Shown here piece after piece: positions 53,089-62,111 of a stretch of 64,000 bases of DNA. Where the stretch lies: assembly GCF_003182095.1 (NCBI RefSeq), contig NZ_QGTJ01000010.1:81864-145863 (forward strand). The letters run 5' to 3'. The notes beneath the pieces are model-generated. The model worked only from the letters and a program-made list of their open reading frames with translations. It ran no database searches and was not told where the DNA came from. The stretch is from Plasticicumulans acidivorans (GTDB taxonomy: Bacteria > Pseudomonadota > Gammaproteobacteria > Competibacterales > Competibacteraceae). A program made the translations under genes and the position numbers. Numbering within the stretch: position 1 is the stretch's first letter; the number at the start of each line of letters is the position of its first letter.

Positions 53089-54519
53089 ATGACGAGCGTC
53101 TTGCCCGTGATTCTCTCCGGAGGCAGCGGAACGAGATTGTGGCCACAATCTCGCGAGGCCTACGCGAAGCAGTTCCTCGCGCTGGTTGATGAGCACACGA
53201 TGCTGCAGGGAACGGTAATGCGCTTGGAGGGGTTGGCCGGGCTGCAGGCGCCGCTCATTGTTTGCAACGAGGCGCATCGCTTCATGGTTGCCGAGCAGCT
53301 GCGTCTTGTTGGCGTGGATCCGGCGGCTATTGTTCTTGAACCTGTGGGGCGCAATACGGCACCAGCCGTTACGTTGGCAGCACTGCAGGTACAGATGCAG
53401 GGTGACGATCCCTTGCTGCTGGTTTTGCCTGCGGACCATGTCATTGAAGATGCCGCTGCGTTTCGTTGTGCTGTGCAGGAAGCATGTCATGTAGCGGAAG
53501 CTGGCATGCTGGTTACCTTTGGGATCGTGCCGACTTCTCCGGAAACAGGTTACGGTTATATCAAGGCTGGAGCGCTTATTGAGGGCGAGCGTAACGTTAG
53601 TCGTGTCGATCGTTTTGTCGAAAAGCCTGATCGGGCGACTGCAGAAGCTTATGTTGCTGGAGGCGATTATTTCTGGAATAGCGGAATGTTTTTGTTCCGT
53701 GCCTCGCGGTTTCTAGCTGAAATTGAAACATACGCCCCAGACTTGCTTGCAGCTTGCCGTGCAGCGTTTGCAGGTGCCCGTCGGGATGTTGACTTCATTC
53801 GTCTTGATCTCTCAGCGTTTCAGGGGTGTCCCTCAGATAGTATTGATTATGCAGTCATGGAGCGGACGAGGAATGCCGCCGTGCTGCCGCTTGCAGCAGG
53901 TTGGAGTGATGTCGGTTCTTGGTCTGCGCTGTGGGATGTCGGCAAGCGGGATGCGAGTGGCAACGTCATTAAGGGGGATGTCATCAGCATCGACAGTTGC
54001 AATAGCTATGTGCATGCTGAAAGGCTTGTGGCTTTGGTAGGCGTTAAAGATCTTGTTGTCATCGATGCTCAAGATGCCGTGTTAGTGGCTAGTAAAACTC
54101 AAGTGCAGGATGTGAAGCGAGTTGTTGAGCAGCTTAAAGCTAATGGCCGCAGCGAGTGGAAATATCACCGAAAAGTGTATCGGCCTTGGGGCGCGTACGA
54201 TTCGATTGATAGTGCAGATCGCTTCCAAGTAAAGCGTATTACAGTTAAGCCTGGTGCAGCGCTCAGCTTGCAAATGCATCATCATAGGGCTGAGCATTGG
54301 ATCGTCGTCAAGGGAACGGCTGAAATCACTCGTGGTGATGAGACTTTCTTGCTTACAGAAAACCAGTCGACCTACATTCCTCTTGGTGTTGCGCATCGGC
54401 TTGTAAATCCTGGAAAGCTGACACTTGAGCTAATCGAAGTTCAGTCTGGCTCCTATCTTGGTGAGGACGATATCGTTCGCTTTGAAGATATCTATGGACG
54501 TCAGGGGACCAAAGGCTAA
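53089..54519 (+). CDS. manC: Mannose-1-phosphate guanylyltransferase/mannose-6-phosphate isomerase
   Basis: A 476-residue two-domain enzyme (ManC/AlgA/XanB type) that supplies GDP-mannose. The N-terminal nucleotidyltransferase has [20 protein letters not shown] and [20 protein letters not shown]; the C-terminal cupin isomerase has the metal-binding [20 protein letters not shown] and [15 protein letters not shown]. An AAGGAG ribosome site lies 10 nt upstream. The 3' half is visibly richer in A+T than the 5' half. Confidence 0.95.
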   Translation: MTSVLPVILSGGSGTRLWPQSREAYAKQFLALVDEHTMLQGTVMRLEGLAGLQAPLIVCNEAHRFMVAEQLRLVGVDPAAIVLEPVGRNTAPAVTLAALQVQMQGDDPLLLVLPADHVIEDAAAFRCAVQEACHVAEAGMLVTFGIVPTSPETGYGYIKAGALIEGERNVSRVDRFVEKPDRATAEAYVAGGDYFWNSGMFLFRASRFLAEIETYAPDLLAACRAAFAGARRDVDFIRLDLSAFQGCPSDSIDYAVMERTRNAAVLPLAAGWSDVGSWSALWDVGKRDASGNVIKGDVISIDSCNSYVHAERLVALVGVKDLVVIDAQDAVLVASKTQVQDVKRVVEQLKANGRSEWKYHRKVYRPWGAYDSIDSADRFQVKRITVKPGAALSLQMHHHRAEHWIVVKGTAEITRGDETFLLTENQSTYIPLGVAHRLVNPGKLTLELIEVQSGSYLGEDDIVRFEDIYGRQGTKG

Positions 54520-54522
54520 GCG

Positions 54523-55896
54523 ATGACGATACTGACCTGCTTTAAAGCTTACGATATCCGCGGCCGTTTGCCGAATCAGCTCAATGAGAATATTGCATGG
54601 CGCATCGGACGTGCTTATGCCGCTTATTTGCAGCCGCGTGCTGTCGTTGTCGGTTTTGATGTGCGTTTGCAGAGTCCAGCGCTTGCTGCTGCCGTATCAC
54701 GAGGCTTGTTGGATGGCGGGGTAGATGTTGTCGACATCGGCTTGTGTGGTACTGAAGAGGTTTATTTCCAAACCTTTCATCGCCAGCAGAAAGGCCTCCC
54801 GGTGGACGGCGGCATTATGGTAACTGCTAGCCATAACCCGATGGACTACAACGGGATGAAGCTGGTTCGTGCAGGTAGCCAGCCAATTAGCGGTGATTCA
54901 GGACTGCAAGCTATTCGCGAACTGGCGGAGCGCAACGAGTATCCGGTGGCTGATCGCCACGGAAACATTCATACCGATACCAGCAAACGCGCATACATCC
55001 AGCATCTGCTTGGCTATGTCGATGTCACGGCGCTGCTTACTCCATTGAAAGTCGTGGTCAACGCTGGAAATGGCGGGGCAGGTTTGATTATTGATGAGCT
55101 TGAAAAGTACTTGCCGTTTGATTTCGTTAAGGTGCATCACGACCCAGATGGTAGTTTTCCTAACGGAATTCCCAATCCATTGCTACCGGAGAACCGCGCA
55201 GCTACTGCAGCAGCAGTGCAGGCTAGTGGCGCCGATTTTGGTATTGCGTGGGACGGCGACTTCGATCGCTGTTTCTTTTTTGATGAGAATGGACGATTTA
55301 TCGAAGGTTATTACCTCGTTGGATTGCTTGGGGCACAGATGCTGGAGAAGCACCCGGGTGCAAAGATCATTCATGACCCAAGGCTGACTTGGAATACGAT
55401 TGACATGATTCGTGCGGCCGAAGGCGAACCAATTCAGTCGAAAACCGGCCACGCTTTCATCAAGGAGCGCATGCGTTTGGAGGACGCTGCCTATGGCGGG
55501 GAGATGAGTGCGCATCATTACTTCCGTGACTTCGCCTACTGTGATTCCGGTATGATTCCTTGGTTACTAGTAGCGGAGCGTTTGTGTCGCAGTGGGCAGA
55601 GGCTGTCTTCATTGGTTGATGAGCGGATGGCTGCGTACCCTTGCAGTGGTGAAATCAACTTCGAAGTTGCTGACAGTGGGGCGGTGATTGAGCGTATTTT
55701 GGCCCATTTCGCGCCCCTTGAGCCGCAGATAGACCGCACTGATGGCATCAGTGCTGAGTTTCCGCAATGGCGTTTTAATCTACGGGCATCGAACACTGAG
55801 CCGTTGCTGCGGCTGAATGTCGAAGCGCGAGCAGACGCAGTTTTGATGCAGGCGCGAACGGAAGAGATTGCTCAGTTGATTGCTGCCGTCTCGTGA
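54523..55896 (+). CDS. manB: Phosphomannomutase/phosphoglucomutase
   Basis: A 457-residue alpha-D-phosphohexomutase (ManB/AlgC type) converting mannose-6-P to mannose-1-P, and possibly the glucose pair. The phosphoserine loop [15 protein letters not shown], the metal loop [11 protein letters not shown], the sugar loop [12 protein letters not shown] and the C-terminal [14 protein letters not shown] are intact. It follows manC by 3 nt, so they are co-translated. Confidence 0.95.
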   Translation: MTILTCFKAYDIRGRLPNQLNENIAWRIGRAYAAYLQPRAVVVGFDVRLQSPALAAAVSRGLLDGGVDVVDIGLCGTEEVYFQTFHRQQKGLPVDGGIMVTASHNPMDYNGMKLVRAGSQPISGDSGLQAIRELAERNEYPVADRHGNIHTDTSKRAYIQHLLGYVDVTALLTPLKVVVNAGNGGAGLIIDELEKYLPFDFVKVHHDPDGSFPNGIPNPLLPENRAATAAAVQASGADFGIAWDGDFDRCFFFDENGRFIEGYYLVGLLGAQMLEKHPGAKIIHDPRLTWNTIDMIRAAEGEPIQSKTGHAFIKERMRLEDAAYGGEMSAHHYFRDFAYCDSGMIPWLLVAERLCRSGQRLSSLVDERMAAYPCSGEINFEVADSGAVIERILAHFAPLEPQIDRTDGISAEFPQWRFNLRASNTEPLLRLNVEARADAVLMQARTEEIAQLIAAVS

Positions 55897-55951
55897 TTGG
55901 AGGCGGGACGCTGCCACGCCGGTAATTTGTGCTGCAAGTGCAAAAGTATTC

Positions 55952-55981
55952 ATGACGAGACCGAAGAAATTCGGTTAATAT
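55952..55981 (+). promoter_or_regulatory. Putative promoter and dyad of the wzb-wza-wzc operon
   Basis: ATGACG (55952-55957) and TAATAT (55976-55981) are 18 nt apart. The spacer holds the palindrome ACCGAA-GAAA-TTCGGT (55960-55975), placed where a repressor would block RNA polymerase. The 254-nt gap 55897-56150 has no recognised JUMPstart element and holds nothing else that I can name. Confidence 0.4.
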
Positions 55982-56150
55982 CCGTGCAAAATGAAAGGCT
56001 TGCAGATTGATTTGTAAAGTTTGCTGACACCGGTTGGTTTGTGCCACCTGTATCGCATTGATGCTCTGCAGGGTCTCCAAGGATGGGTGTGCGTTGACCG
56101 GAGCCGCCTGCGCGGTTCGCATTCACACCGCCCAAGAACAAGGAAACTCG

Positions 56151-56582
56151 ATGTTCGATAACATCTTGGTTGTTTGTGTCGGTAATATCTGTCGCAGCCC
56201 AATGGGGGCTGCCTTGCTGCAGCAGGCGCTACCTACAAAGTCTGTTAGTTCCGCGGGCATTGGCGCTCTCGCTGATCATCCTGCGGACCCCATGAGTGTG
56301 GATCTGCTCGCTGAGCGAGGCATTGACTTGTCTGCACATCGAGCCCGTCAGCTCACTCCAACGCTTGTGCGTTCAGCGGACCTCATCTTGGTCATGGAGT
56401 CAGGGCATAAAAAGGCGGTTGACAGAATCGATCCCAGCGGGCGAGGCAAAGTATACCGCTGGGGTGAGTGGGGTGGTTTTGATATTCCCGATCCTTATCA
56501 GCGCCCTCGTGAAGCATTTGAAGAGGCCTTGGTCTTGCTGGACCGGGGGCTTGCGGACTGGTTACCGAAACTTGAAGGTTGA
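56151..56582 (+). CDS. wzb: Low-molecular-weight protein tyrosine phosphatase, Wzb type
   Basis: A 143-residue phosphatase. The P-loop CVGNICRSPM gives Cys9 and Arg15 (CX5R), and the general acid Asp lies in DIPDPYQRPREAFEEAL. Such enzymes dephosphorylate the Wzc tyrosine kinase encoded two genes downstream and let export cycle. I chose ATG 56151, with AAGGAAA upstream. Confidence 0.94.
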   Translation: MFDNILVVCVGNICRSPMGAALLQQALPTKSVSSAGIGALADHPADPMSVDLLAERGIDLSAHRARQLTPTLVRSADLILVMESGHKKAVDRIDPSGRGKVYRWGEWGGFDIPDPYQRPREAFEEALVLLDRGLADWLPKLEG

Positions 56583-56587
56583 GCGCG

Positions 56588-57748
56588 ATGATGCGTAGCA
56601 CGCTGCACCCCATCGCCTGTGCTGTGATTCTTGGCCTTGCTGTTGGAGGCTGTGGATTTGCGCCAGGCATGTATATGTCGTCTTTAACTGATTCATCAGA
56701 TATAGATATTCCTGTTAATAAAGATGGTGAACCAAGCACAGAACGCGCAAAAATTACGCGTATTACTGCGCCGGTTGTCGTTGAGCAGTCCGAAATGCAA
56801 CGCAAGCTTTTTGATGCGTTTGGTCGGCCACCAAAAGTTTCTTATGAAAGATATAGGCTTGGACCCCGTGATATTTTATCAATCACTGTTTGGGATCATC
56901 CGGAGCTGACAATCCCAGCCGGTGAGTTTCGTTCGGCAGAAGCTGCTGGGACGATTATTAATGAAGACGGTACACTGTTTTATCCGTACGTAGGAGTTGT
57001 TAAGGCAGCAGGCCTGACTGTTGATCAGTTGCGTAATTTGCTGATTCGGAAAATCGCGACCTATATTGAGAATCCGCAGCTTGACGTGCGCGTTGCTGCT
57101 TATCGAAGTAAAAAAGTCTATGTCGTCGGTGAAGTCAAAACGGCTGGAATTCAATTTATCAATGATATCCCGATGACTATTGCTGAAGCCGTGAATCGAG
57201 CCGGTGGCGTAAGCGAGATCGCTGATCAGCATCTTCTGACGTTGTCACGAAATGGTAAAGTGTACCCGATTGATCTGCTGGGAATGTATGAGAATGGTGA
57301 CTTGCAGTCGAATGTTCTGATGCAAGATGGCGATATCCTCAATGTTTGGGATAACAGCCTGAATAAAGTCTTCGTCATCGGTGAAGTGGGCAGCCAGCGA
57401 TCGCTGCTTATGAATAAGGGGCGGATGTCCTTGGCTGAAGCCATTGGGGATGCGGGAGGCTTTGACTTGGCATCCGCTAATACCAGCAACGTTTTCGTGA
57501 TTCGTGCCAACGTGAGCGCTAAACCGGAAATCTTCCACCTGGATGTATCTACGGCAGATGCCATGTTGCTGGCTGACCGCTTTCCGCTGCAGGCACGTGA
57601 TGTTGTTTATGTCGATACAGCTGGTGTTACGCGTTGGAACCGTGTGATCTCGCAGATCCTGCCAACGGCGCAGACCCTGCAGGCCTCGACGGCTACGCAT
57701 TTCCCGTTATGGAACGGGCAAACGACAACGCAGATCAACGCTCGCTGA
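56588..57748 (+). CDS. wza: Outer-membrane polysaccharide export lipoprotein, Wza type
   Basis: A 386-residue secretin-like channel protein for capsule or exopolysaccharide. A lipoprotein signal ends at the lipobox VGGC (residues about 21-24: LGLAVGGCGF). The polysaccharide-export domain (RYRLGPRDILSITVWDHPEL; EDGTLFYPYVGVVKAAGLTV) and two SLBB repeats (VYVVGEVKTAGIQFIND; VFVIGEVGSQRSLLMNKGR) follow. A start at 56591 is also possible. It begins 5 nt after wzb. Confidence 0.94.
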   Translation: MMRSTLHPIACAVILGLAVGGCGFAPGMYMSSLTDSSDIDIPVNKDGEPSTERAKITRITAPVVVEQSEMQRKLFDAFGRPPKVSYERYRLGPRDILSITVWDHPELTIPAGEFRSAEAAGTIINEDGTLFYPYVGVVKAAGLTVDQLRNLLIRKIATYIENPQLDVRVAAYRSKKVYVVGEVKTAGIQFINDIPMTIAEAVNRAGGVSEIADQHLLTLSRNGKVYPIDLLGMYENGDLQSNVLMQDGDILNVWDNSLNKVFVIGEVGSQRSLLMNKGRMSLAEAIGDAGGFDLASANTSNVFVIRANVSAKPEIFHLDVSTADAMLLADRFPLQARDVVYVDTAGVTRWNRVISQILPTAQTLQASTATHFPLWNGQTTTQINAR

Positions 57749-57781
57749 TTTAAGAAATTCCTTTATAAGGTACTGTCGCCC

Positions 57782-60007
57782 GTGGCGAACATGAAACCAG
57801 AAACGAATATGCAGACAGGAATTGGTGCGGCAGATGATGATGTCGATCTTGGCGAATATCTGGCTGTACTCAGTGAGTCGAAGGGACTTATTTTTGGGGT
57901 GACACTCCTAGTATTGTTGCTAGGAGTTGCTTATGCATTTATCGCTCGCCCGATTTACTCGGTTGATGCAGTGGTGCAGGTCGAACAAAGTAAAACCAGT
58001 ATTGATTCTGCACTTGGCGACATGGCGGATCTATTAGGTGGCAGTTCACCAACCGAAGCGGAAATGCAGATTATGCAGTCGCGATTGGTGCTCAGCCAAG
58101 TCATCGCAAACCAGCATCTCGATATTGTTGTGGATCCTGTAGCGTTTCCTGTATTTGGTGGTGCGTGGGCGCGGTACTTTGCGCCGGATAGTGGGTTAGC
58201 AGATCCGTTGTTTGGAATGGATGGATTTGCTTGGGGGGGGGAGGTTCTTCAGATTGATAGTCTTGAGGTTCCTGTTTCTTATTACAACAATAAAATAAAA
58301 ATTTTAGCTGGAGATAACGGGTATTACACAGTATTTGATCCTGACAAAAATGCCGTATTGCAGGGCGAGGTTGGTAAAGCCGCAGAAGTGGGGATTGGTA
58401 AAGAACGTTTGCGTATCTTTGTTTCGGAGATGGTGGCCCGACCTGGTGTTACATTTAAGGTTATTAAAAAAGATCCTGTAACAGCAATCAGTGACGTTGA
58501 TTCGGTACTGAAAGTTGGGGAGCAAGGCAAACAGTCTGGGATCATCGGGGTTAGTTATAGTGATACTGACCCTGTCAGAGCGGCAAAAACGATTGATGAT
58601 ATTGTAAATTTGTACCTGCGGCAAAATGTCGAGCGTCGATCAGCAGAGGCTGAGCAGACGTTGGCATTCCTTGGTAAGCAACTGCCAGTCCTTAAACAAA
58701 ATATGGATACCGCTGCGGCTGTGTTGAACGAGTACCGTATCAGGGCTGGCTCAGTTGACATGGCCAAGGAGACTCAAGTCGTACTGGACCAGTCCGTTAG
58801 CCTGCAAAGCGATTTGGTTAAGTTGCGTCAGAAACGTGAGGAGTTGGTGCAGCGCTTTACTCCCTCGCATCCGCAAGTTGTGGCTGTAGATGCGCAAATT
58901 GATCGTATCTCTGCGTTGCTTAAGGATCTCGACCGGCGTGTGCAAGCACTGCCGGATGAGCAGAAGCAGATTTTGCAGCTTGAGCGTGATGCTAAGGTTG
59001 CTACGGATCTTTATGTCACACTACTGAACAATGCCCAACAGCTACAGATTGCCAAGGCAGGCACCGTTGGTAATGTCCGTATCATTGACCATGCGTTGGT
59101 GCCGACTGATCCGGATAAACCGAAAAAAGGGCTTGTAATAGCTATTGCTTTTGTCCTGGGTGGGTTTTTGGGGCTCGTTTCGGCTTTTATAAAACATGCA
59201 TTGCGTGGTGGAGTAGAAGACCCTGATGTAATAGAAAAAACTATTGGCTTACCTGTCTATGCAACAGTTCCTCATAGTCGTTTACAAGCAAAGCTCAGTC
59301 GGCGTCTGCACGGTAATATTGATCAGAACTTATTGCTGTTCAGTCAAGATCGCGATGACTTGTCGATTGAAAGTTTACGCAGCCTCCGTACGACGTTGCA
59401 TTTCGTGATGATGGAGGCAAAAAATAACGTCATCATGGTGACTGGGCCGAGTCCTGGATTAGGCAAATCTTTCTTATCAATGAACCTCTCGGCGGTATTA
59501 GCGACCGCCGGCAAGCGGGTGCTGGTTATTGATGCAGATCTAAGGCGTGGTCATTTACACGAGTATGTTGGTTTGTCTCGAGGTGCTGGTGTTTCTGATT
59601 GCGTGACTGGGCAGGTTGATTTCTTTGGTGCGGTGCGAGCAACGCCAATTGAAGGGCTTGATTTGATGAGTACGGGAGCTGTTCCTCCGAATCCATCAGA
59701 ATTGTTGCTGCACGAACGTTTCGCTCAGGCGGTAGAGCAAGCTGCTCGGGAATATGATCACGTTTTGATCGATTCTCCTCCAGTATTGGCCGTGACGGAT
59801 GCGGCTGTTGTTGGTCGTTTGGCTGGTGCATCACTTCTGGTCGTCAAGGCTGGAGCAAATCCCTTGCGGGAGGTCGAAGTTGCCGTCAAACGCCTGCGGC
59901 AGGCGGGAATTAATTTACGTGGGGTTTTATTTAACGATGTTACAAAGATTGGTGGCCGCTATGGCGCAGGGAAGTATGTGTATCAGTACGCATATAAAAA
60001 CAAGTAA
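57782..60007 (+). CDS. wzc: Tyrosine-protein kinase/chain-length regulator, Wzc type
   Basis: A 741-residue inner-membrane BY-kinase. A Wzz domain lies between TM1 (about 35-55, GLIFGVTLLVLLLGVAYAF) and TM2 (about 449-470), with a periplasmic coiled-coil. The kinase has Walker A (GPSPGLGKSF, near 554), Walker A' (VLVIDADLRRG) and Walker B (HVLIDSPPVLAVTDA). The C-terminal tail RYGAGKYVYQYAYKNK carries five tyrosines for autophosphorylation, the target of Wzb. It starts at GTG 57782; ATG 57791 is possible. Low G+C throughout. Confidence 0.94.
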   Translation: MANMKPETNMQTGIGAADDDVDLGEYLAVLSESKGLIFGVTLLVLLLGVAYAFIARPIYSVDAVVQVEQSKTSIDSALGDMADLLGGSSPTEAEMQIMQSRLVLSQVIANQHLDIVVDPVAFPVFGGAWARYFAPDSGLADPLFGMDGFAWGGEVLQIDSLEVPVSYYNNKIKILAGDNGYYTVFDPDKNAVLQGEVGKAAEVGIGKERLRIFVSEMVARPGVTFKVIKKDPVTAISDVDSVLKVGEQGKQSGIIGVSYSDTDPVRAAKTIDDIVNLYLRQNVERRSAEAEQTLAFLGKQLPVLKQNMDTAAAVLNEYRIRAGSVDMAKETQVVLDQSVSLQSDLVKLRQKREELVQRFTPSHPQVVAVDAQIDRISALLKDLDRRVQALPDEQKQILQLERDAKVATDLYVTLLNNAQQLQIAKAGTVGNVRIIDHALVPTDPDKPKKGLVIAIAFVLGGFLGLVSAFIKHALRGGVEDPDVIEKTIGLPVYATVPHSRLQAKLSRRLHGNIDQNLLLFSQDRDDLSIESLRSLRTTLHFVMMEAKNNVIMVTGPSPGLGKSFLSMNLSAVLATAGKRVLVIDADLRRGHLHEYVGLSRGAGVSDCVTGQVDFFGAVRATPIEGLDLMSTGAVPPNPSELLLHERFAQAVEQAAREYDHVLIDSPPVLAVTDAAVVGRLAGASLLVVKAGANPLREVEVAVKRLRQAGINLRGVLFNDVTKIGGRYGAGKYVYQYAYKNK

Positions 60008-60200
60008 GCGCTGGTTTGGATGATGGCGGAAAATATTTTGTGAAAAACTACGCTGGGTTTGTTGTTTTTTATTTGTAGTTATTAAAGTGTTTTTGATAAA
60101 ACAGACCTGTACGTTATCGGGTAAATAAGCAGGTTAAAATTGAGGAACGGAGCGAGGGAAATCTGAGTAGATTACGCCTCGACGTAGGAGTTAATGGTTG

Positions 60201-61982
60201 ATGGATCATATTGTACTCGGTTGGCAGGCATGGCTGACGGTCGCCGTTGTGCTGTGGACCTTGCTAATGTTGGCAGTCAGTCGTGTTGGCCCAGATATGA
60301 TTCTTGCGGCTGCGATGACGGTTTTGCTGGTTTCTGGTGTGTTGAAACCAGCCGAAGCTCTTAGTGGGTTTAGCAATTCTGGCGTGCTGACTGTTGCGGT
60401 ATTGTTTGTGGTTGTGGCGGGGTTGCGCGAAACGGGTGGGATTCAATGGCTTGCATCGTTGGTGCTTGGTAAGCCCGGCTCGCTTGCTATTGCCCAGCTT
60501 CGGTTAATTTCGACTTCTTCTGTGCTTAGTGCATTTGTGAACAATACGCCGATCGTGGCGATGTTGACGCCTGCGGTTCAAGAATGGAGTCGGCGTGCTG
60601 GGCATGCGGCATCACGCCTTTTGTTGCCTTTGGATTACGCAACGATTTTGGGTGGGCTTTGCACGTTGATTGGGACTAGTACTAATTTGATTGTTAATGG
60701 ACTCATTGCTCAGCAAGGCCTCGACCCTCTTGGTATGTTTGATCCAATGCGGGTTGGGTTGCCGTGTGCGTTAGTGGGTGGTATTTATTTGATGACTGTG
60801 GGGCGTCGTTTATTGCCAGCGAGGCGTAGCGCTGTGGAGCAGTCACAGAATGCCCGAGAGTATACAGTTGAAATGATTGTAGAAGATGGTGGACCTCTGG
60901 TTGGTGTATCTGTTGAGGAGGCCGGGCTTCGTTCATTGCCGCATTTGTATCTTGTTGAGATTGGCCGCGAGGGACGACTGATTTCCCCAGTAACTCCGCA
61001 GGAAGTGTTACGTGGCGGAGATCGTTTAGTATTTGCTGGAATTGTAGACTCGTTACTTGATTTGCGTCGTTTGCGTGGTCTTCGGGTTGCGACCGATCAG
61101 GTGTTTAAGCTTGAAGCACGTCACAATCAGCGTTGCTTGATTGAGGCTGTTGTCTCACCAATGTCGCCATGTGTCGGGCGCACTATTAGGGATGTGCGTT
61201 TTCGCAATCGATATGGAGGCGCTGTGATTGCAGTGTCGCGACAAGGCTCCAGAGTTCAACAAAAACTAGGTGATATTGAGCTTCAGCCCGGGGATACCCT
61301 TCTTGTTGAAGCTGCACCGCATTTTGTGCGCCATCATCGATACTCACGTGATTTTTTGCTGATTAGTCAGGTTGATGATTCAATGGTGCCGGATCATTCT
61401 CGTGCGCCTGTTGCATTAAGTATTCTTGCCGCATTGGTTGTTGGTACTACTGTATTTGATGTCAATACCTTATACGGTGCATTGCTTGCAGCAGCGGCAA
61501 TGATTCTCGCTGGTTGTGTTAATCAAGGTCAAGCGCGTCGATCTATTGATTATCAGCTAATTGTGATCATCGCGTGTTCGTTTGCGTTAGGAGCCGCTGT
61601 TGAAAAAACACAGGTTGCAGCACTTGTGGCTCAACTAATGATGCATATGGTTGGCAGTGACCCTTGGATGACATTGGTCATTGTTTATTTGATAACTGTT
61701 TTGGCTACGGAACTTTTAACTAACAATGCTGCTGCAGTTTTAATGTTCCCAATTGGCGTCGCAGCTGCTCGTCAGATGGGGGTGAGCGAATTTCCTTTTG
61801 TTATGTCTATTATGGTTGGAGCATCCGCGGGCTTTATTTCTCCAATTGGCTATCAGACACACTTGATGGTTATGGGGCCGGGAGGCTATCGGTTTGGGGA
61901 TTTCGTTCGTGTGGGGGGGCCATTGTCTGTGTTGGTCGGTGTGACGGCTGTGTTGGTTGCGCCATTTGTATGGCCGTTTTGA
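60201..61982 (+). CDS. SLC13/DASS-type permease with two RCK_C domains
   Basis: A 593-residue membrane protein with about ten helices. The two paired transport motifs are SAFVNNTPIVAMLTP and LLTNNAAAVLMFPIGVA. Between them sit two TrkA-C/RCK_C-like soluble domains (EDGGPLVGVSVEEAGLRSLP; SPCVGRTIRDVRFRNRYGGA). This layout is shared by sulfate-responsive permeases such as SAC1/SLT-type transporters. Being directly upstream of an ATP sulfurylase/APS kinase gene, it probably imports sulfate. The start ATG 60201 follows TAGGAG. The 193 nt before it are AT-rich with no clear promoter. Confidence 0.85.
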   Translation: MDHIVLGWQAWLTVAVVLWTLLMLAVSRVGPDMILAAAMTVLLVSGVLKPAEALSGFSNSGVLTVAVLFVVVAGLRETGGIQWLASLVLGKPGSLAIAQLRLISTSSVLSAFVNNTPIVAMLTPAVQEWSRRAGHAASRLLLPLDYATILGGLCTLIGTSTNLIVNGLIAQQGLDPLGMFDPMRVGLPCALVGGIYLMTVGRRLLPARRSAVEQSQNAREYTVEMIVEDGGPLVGVSVEEAGLRSLPHLYLVEIGREGRLISPVTPQEVLRGGDRLVFAGIVDSLLDLRRLRGLRVATDQVFKLEARHNQRCLIEAVVSPMSPCVGRTIRDVRFRNRYGGAVIAVSRQGSRVQQKLGDIELQPGDTLLVEAAPHFVRHHRYSRDFLLISQVDDSMVPDHSRAPVALSILAALVVGTTVFDVNTLYGALLAAAAMILAGCVNQGQARRSIDYQLIVIIACSFALGAAVEKTQVAALVAQLMMHMVGSDPWMTLVIVYLITVLATELLTNNAAAVLMFPIGVAAARQMGVSEFPFVMSIMVGASAGFISPIGYQTHLMVMGPGGYRFGDFVRVGGPLSVLVGVTAVLVAPFVWPF

Positions 61983-62111
61983 ATGTTTCTGCTTGACATC
62001 AGTAGTGTGCTCTTTGTTGATGACTGACTAATGTTGTATGTCTAGACTTTGTTGCGTTGCGATAGTTGTGTTCGCTGCGTCCTTTTAATAAATGATTTGG
62101 AATATTGAAGC

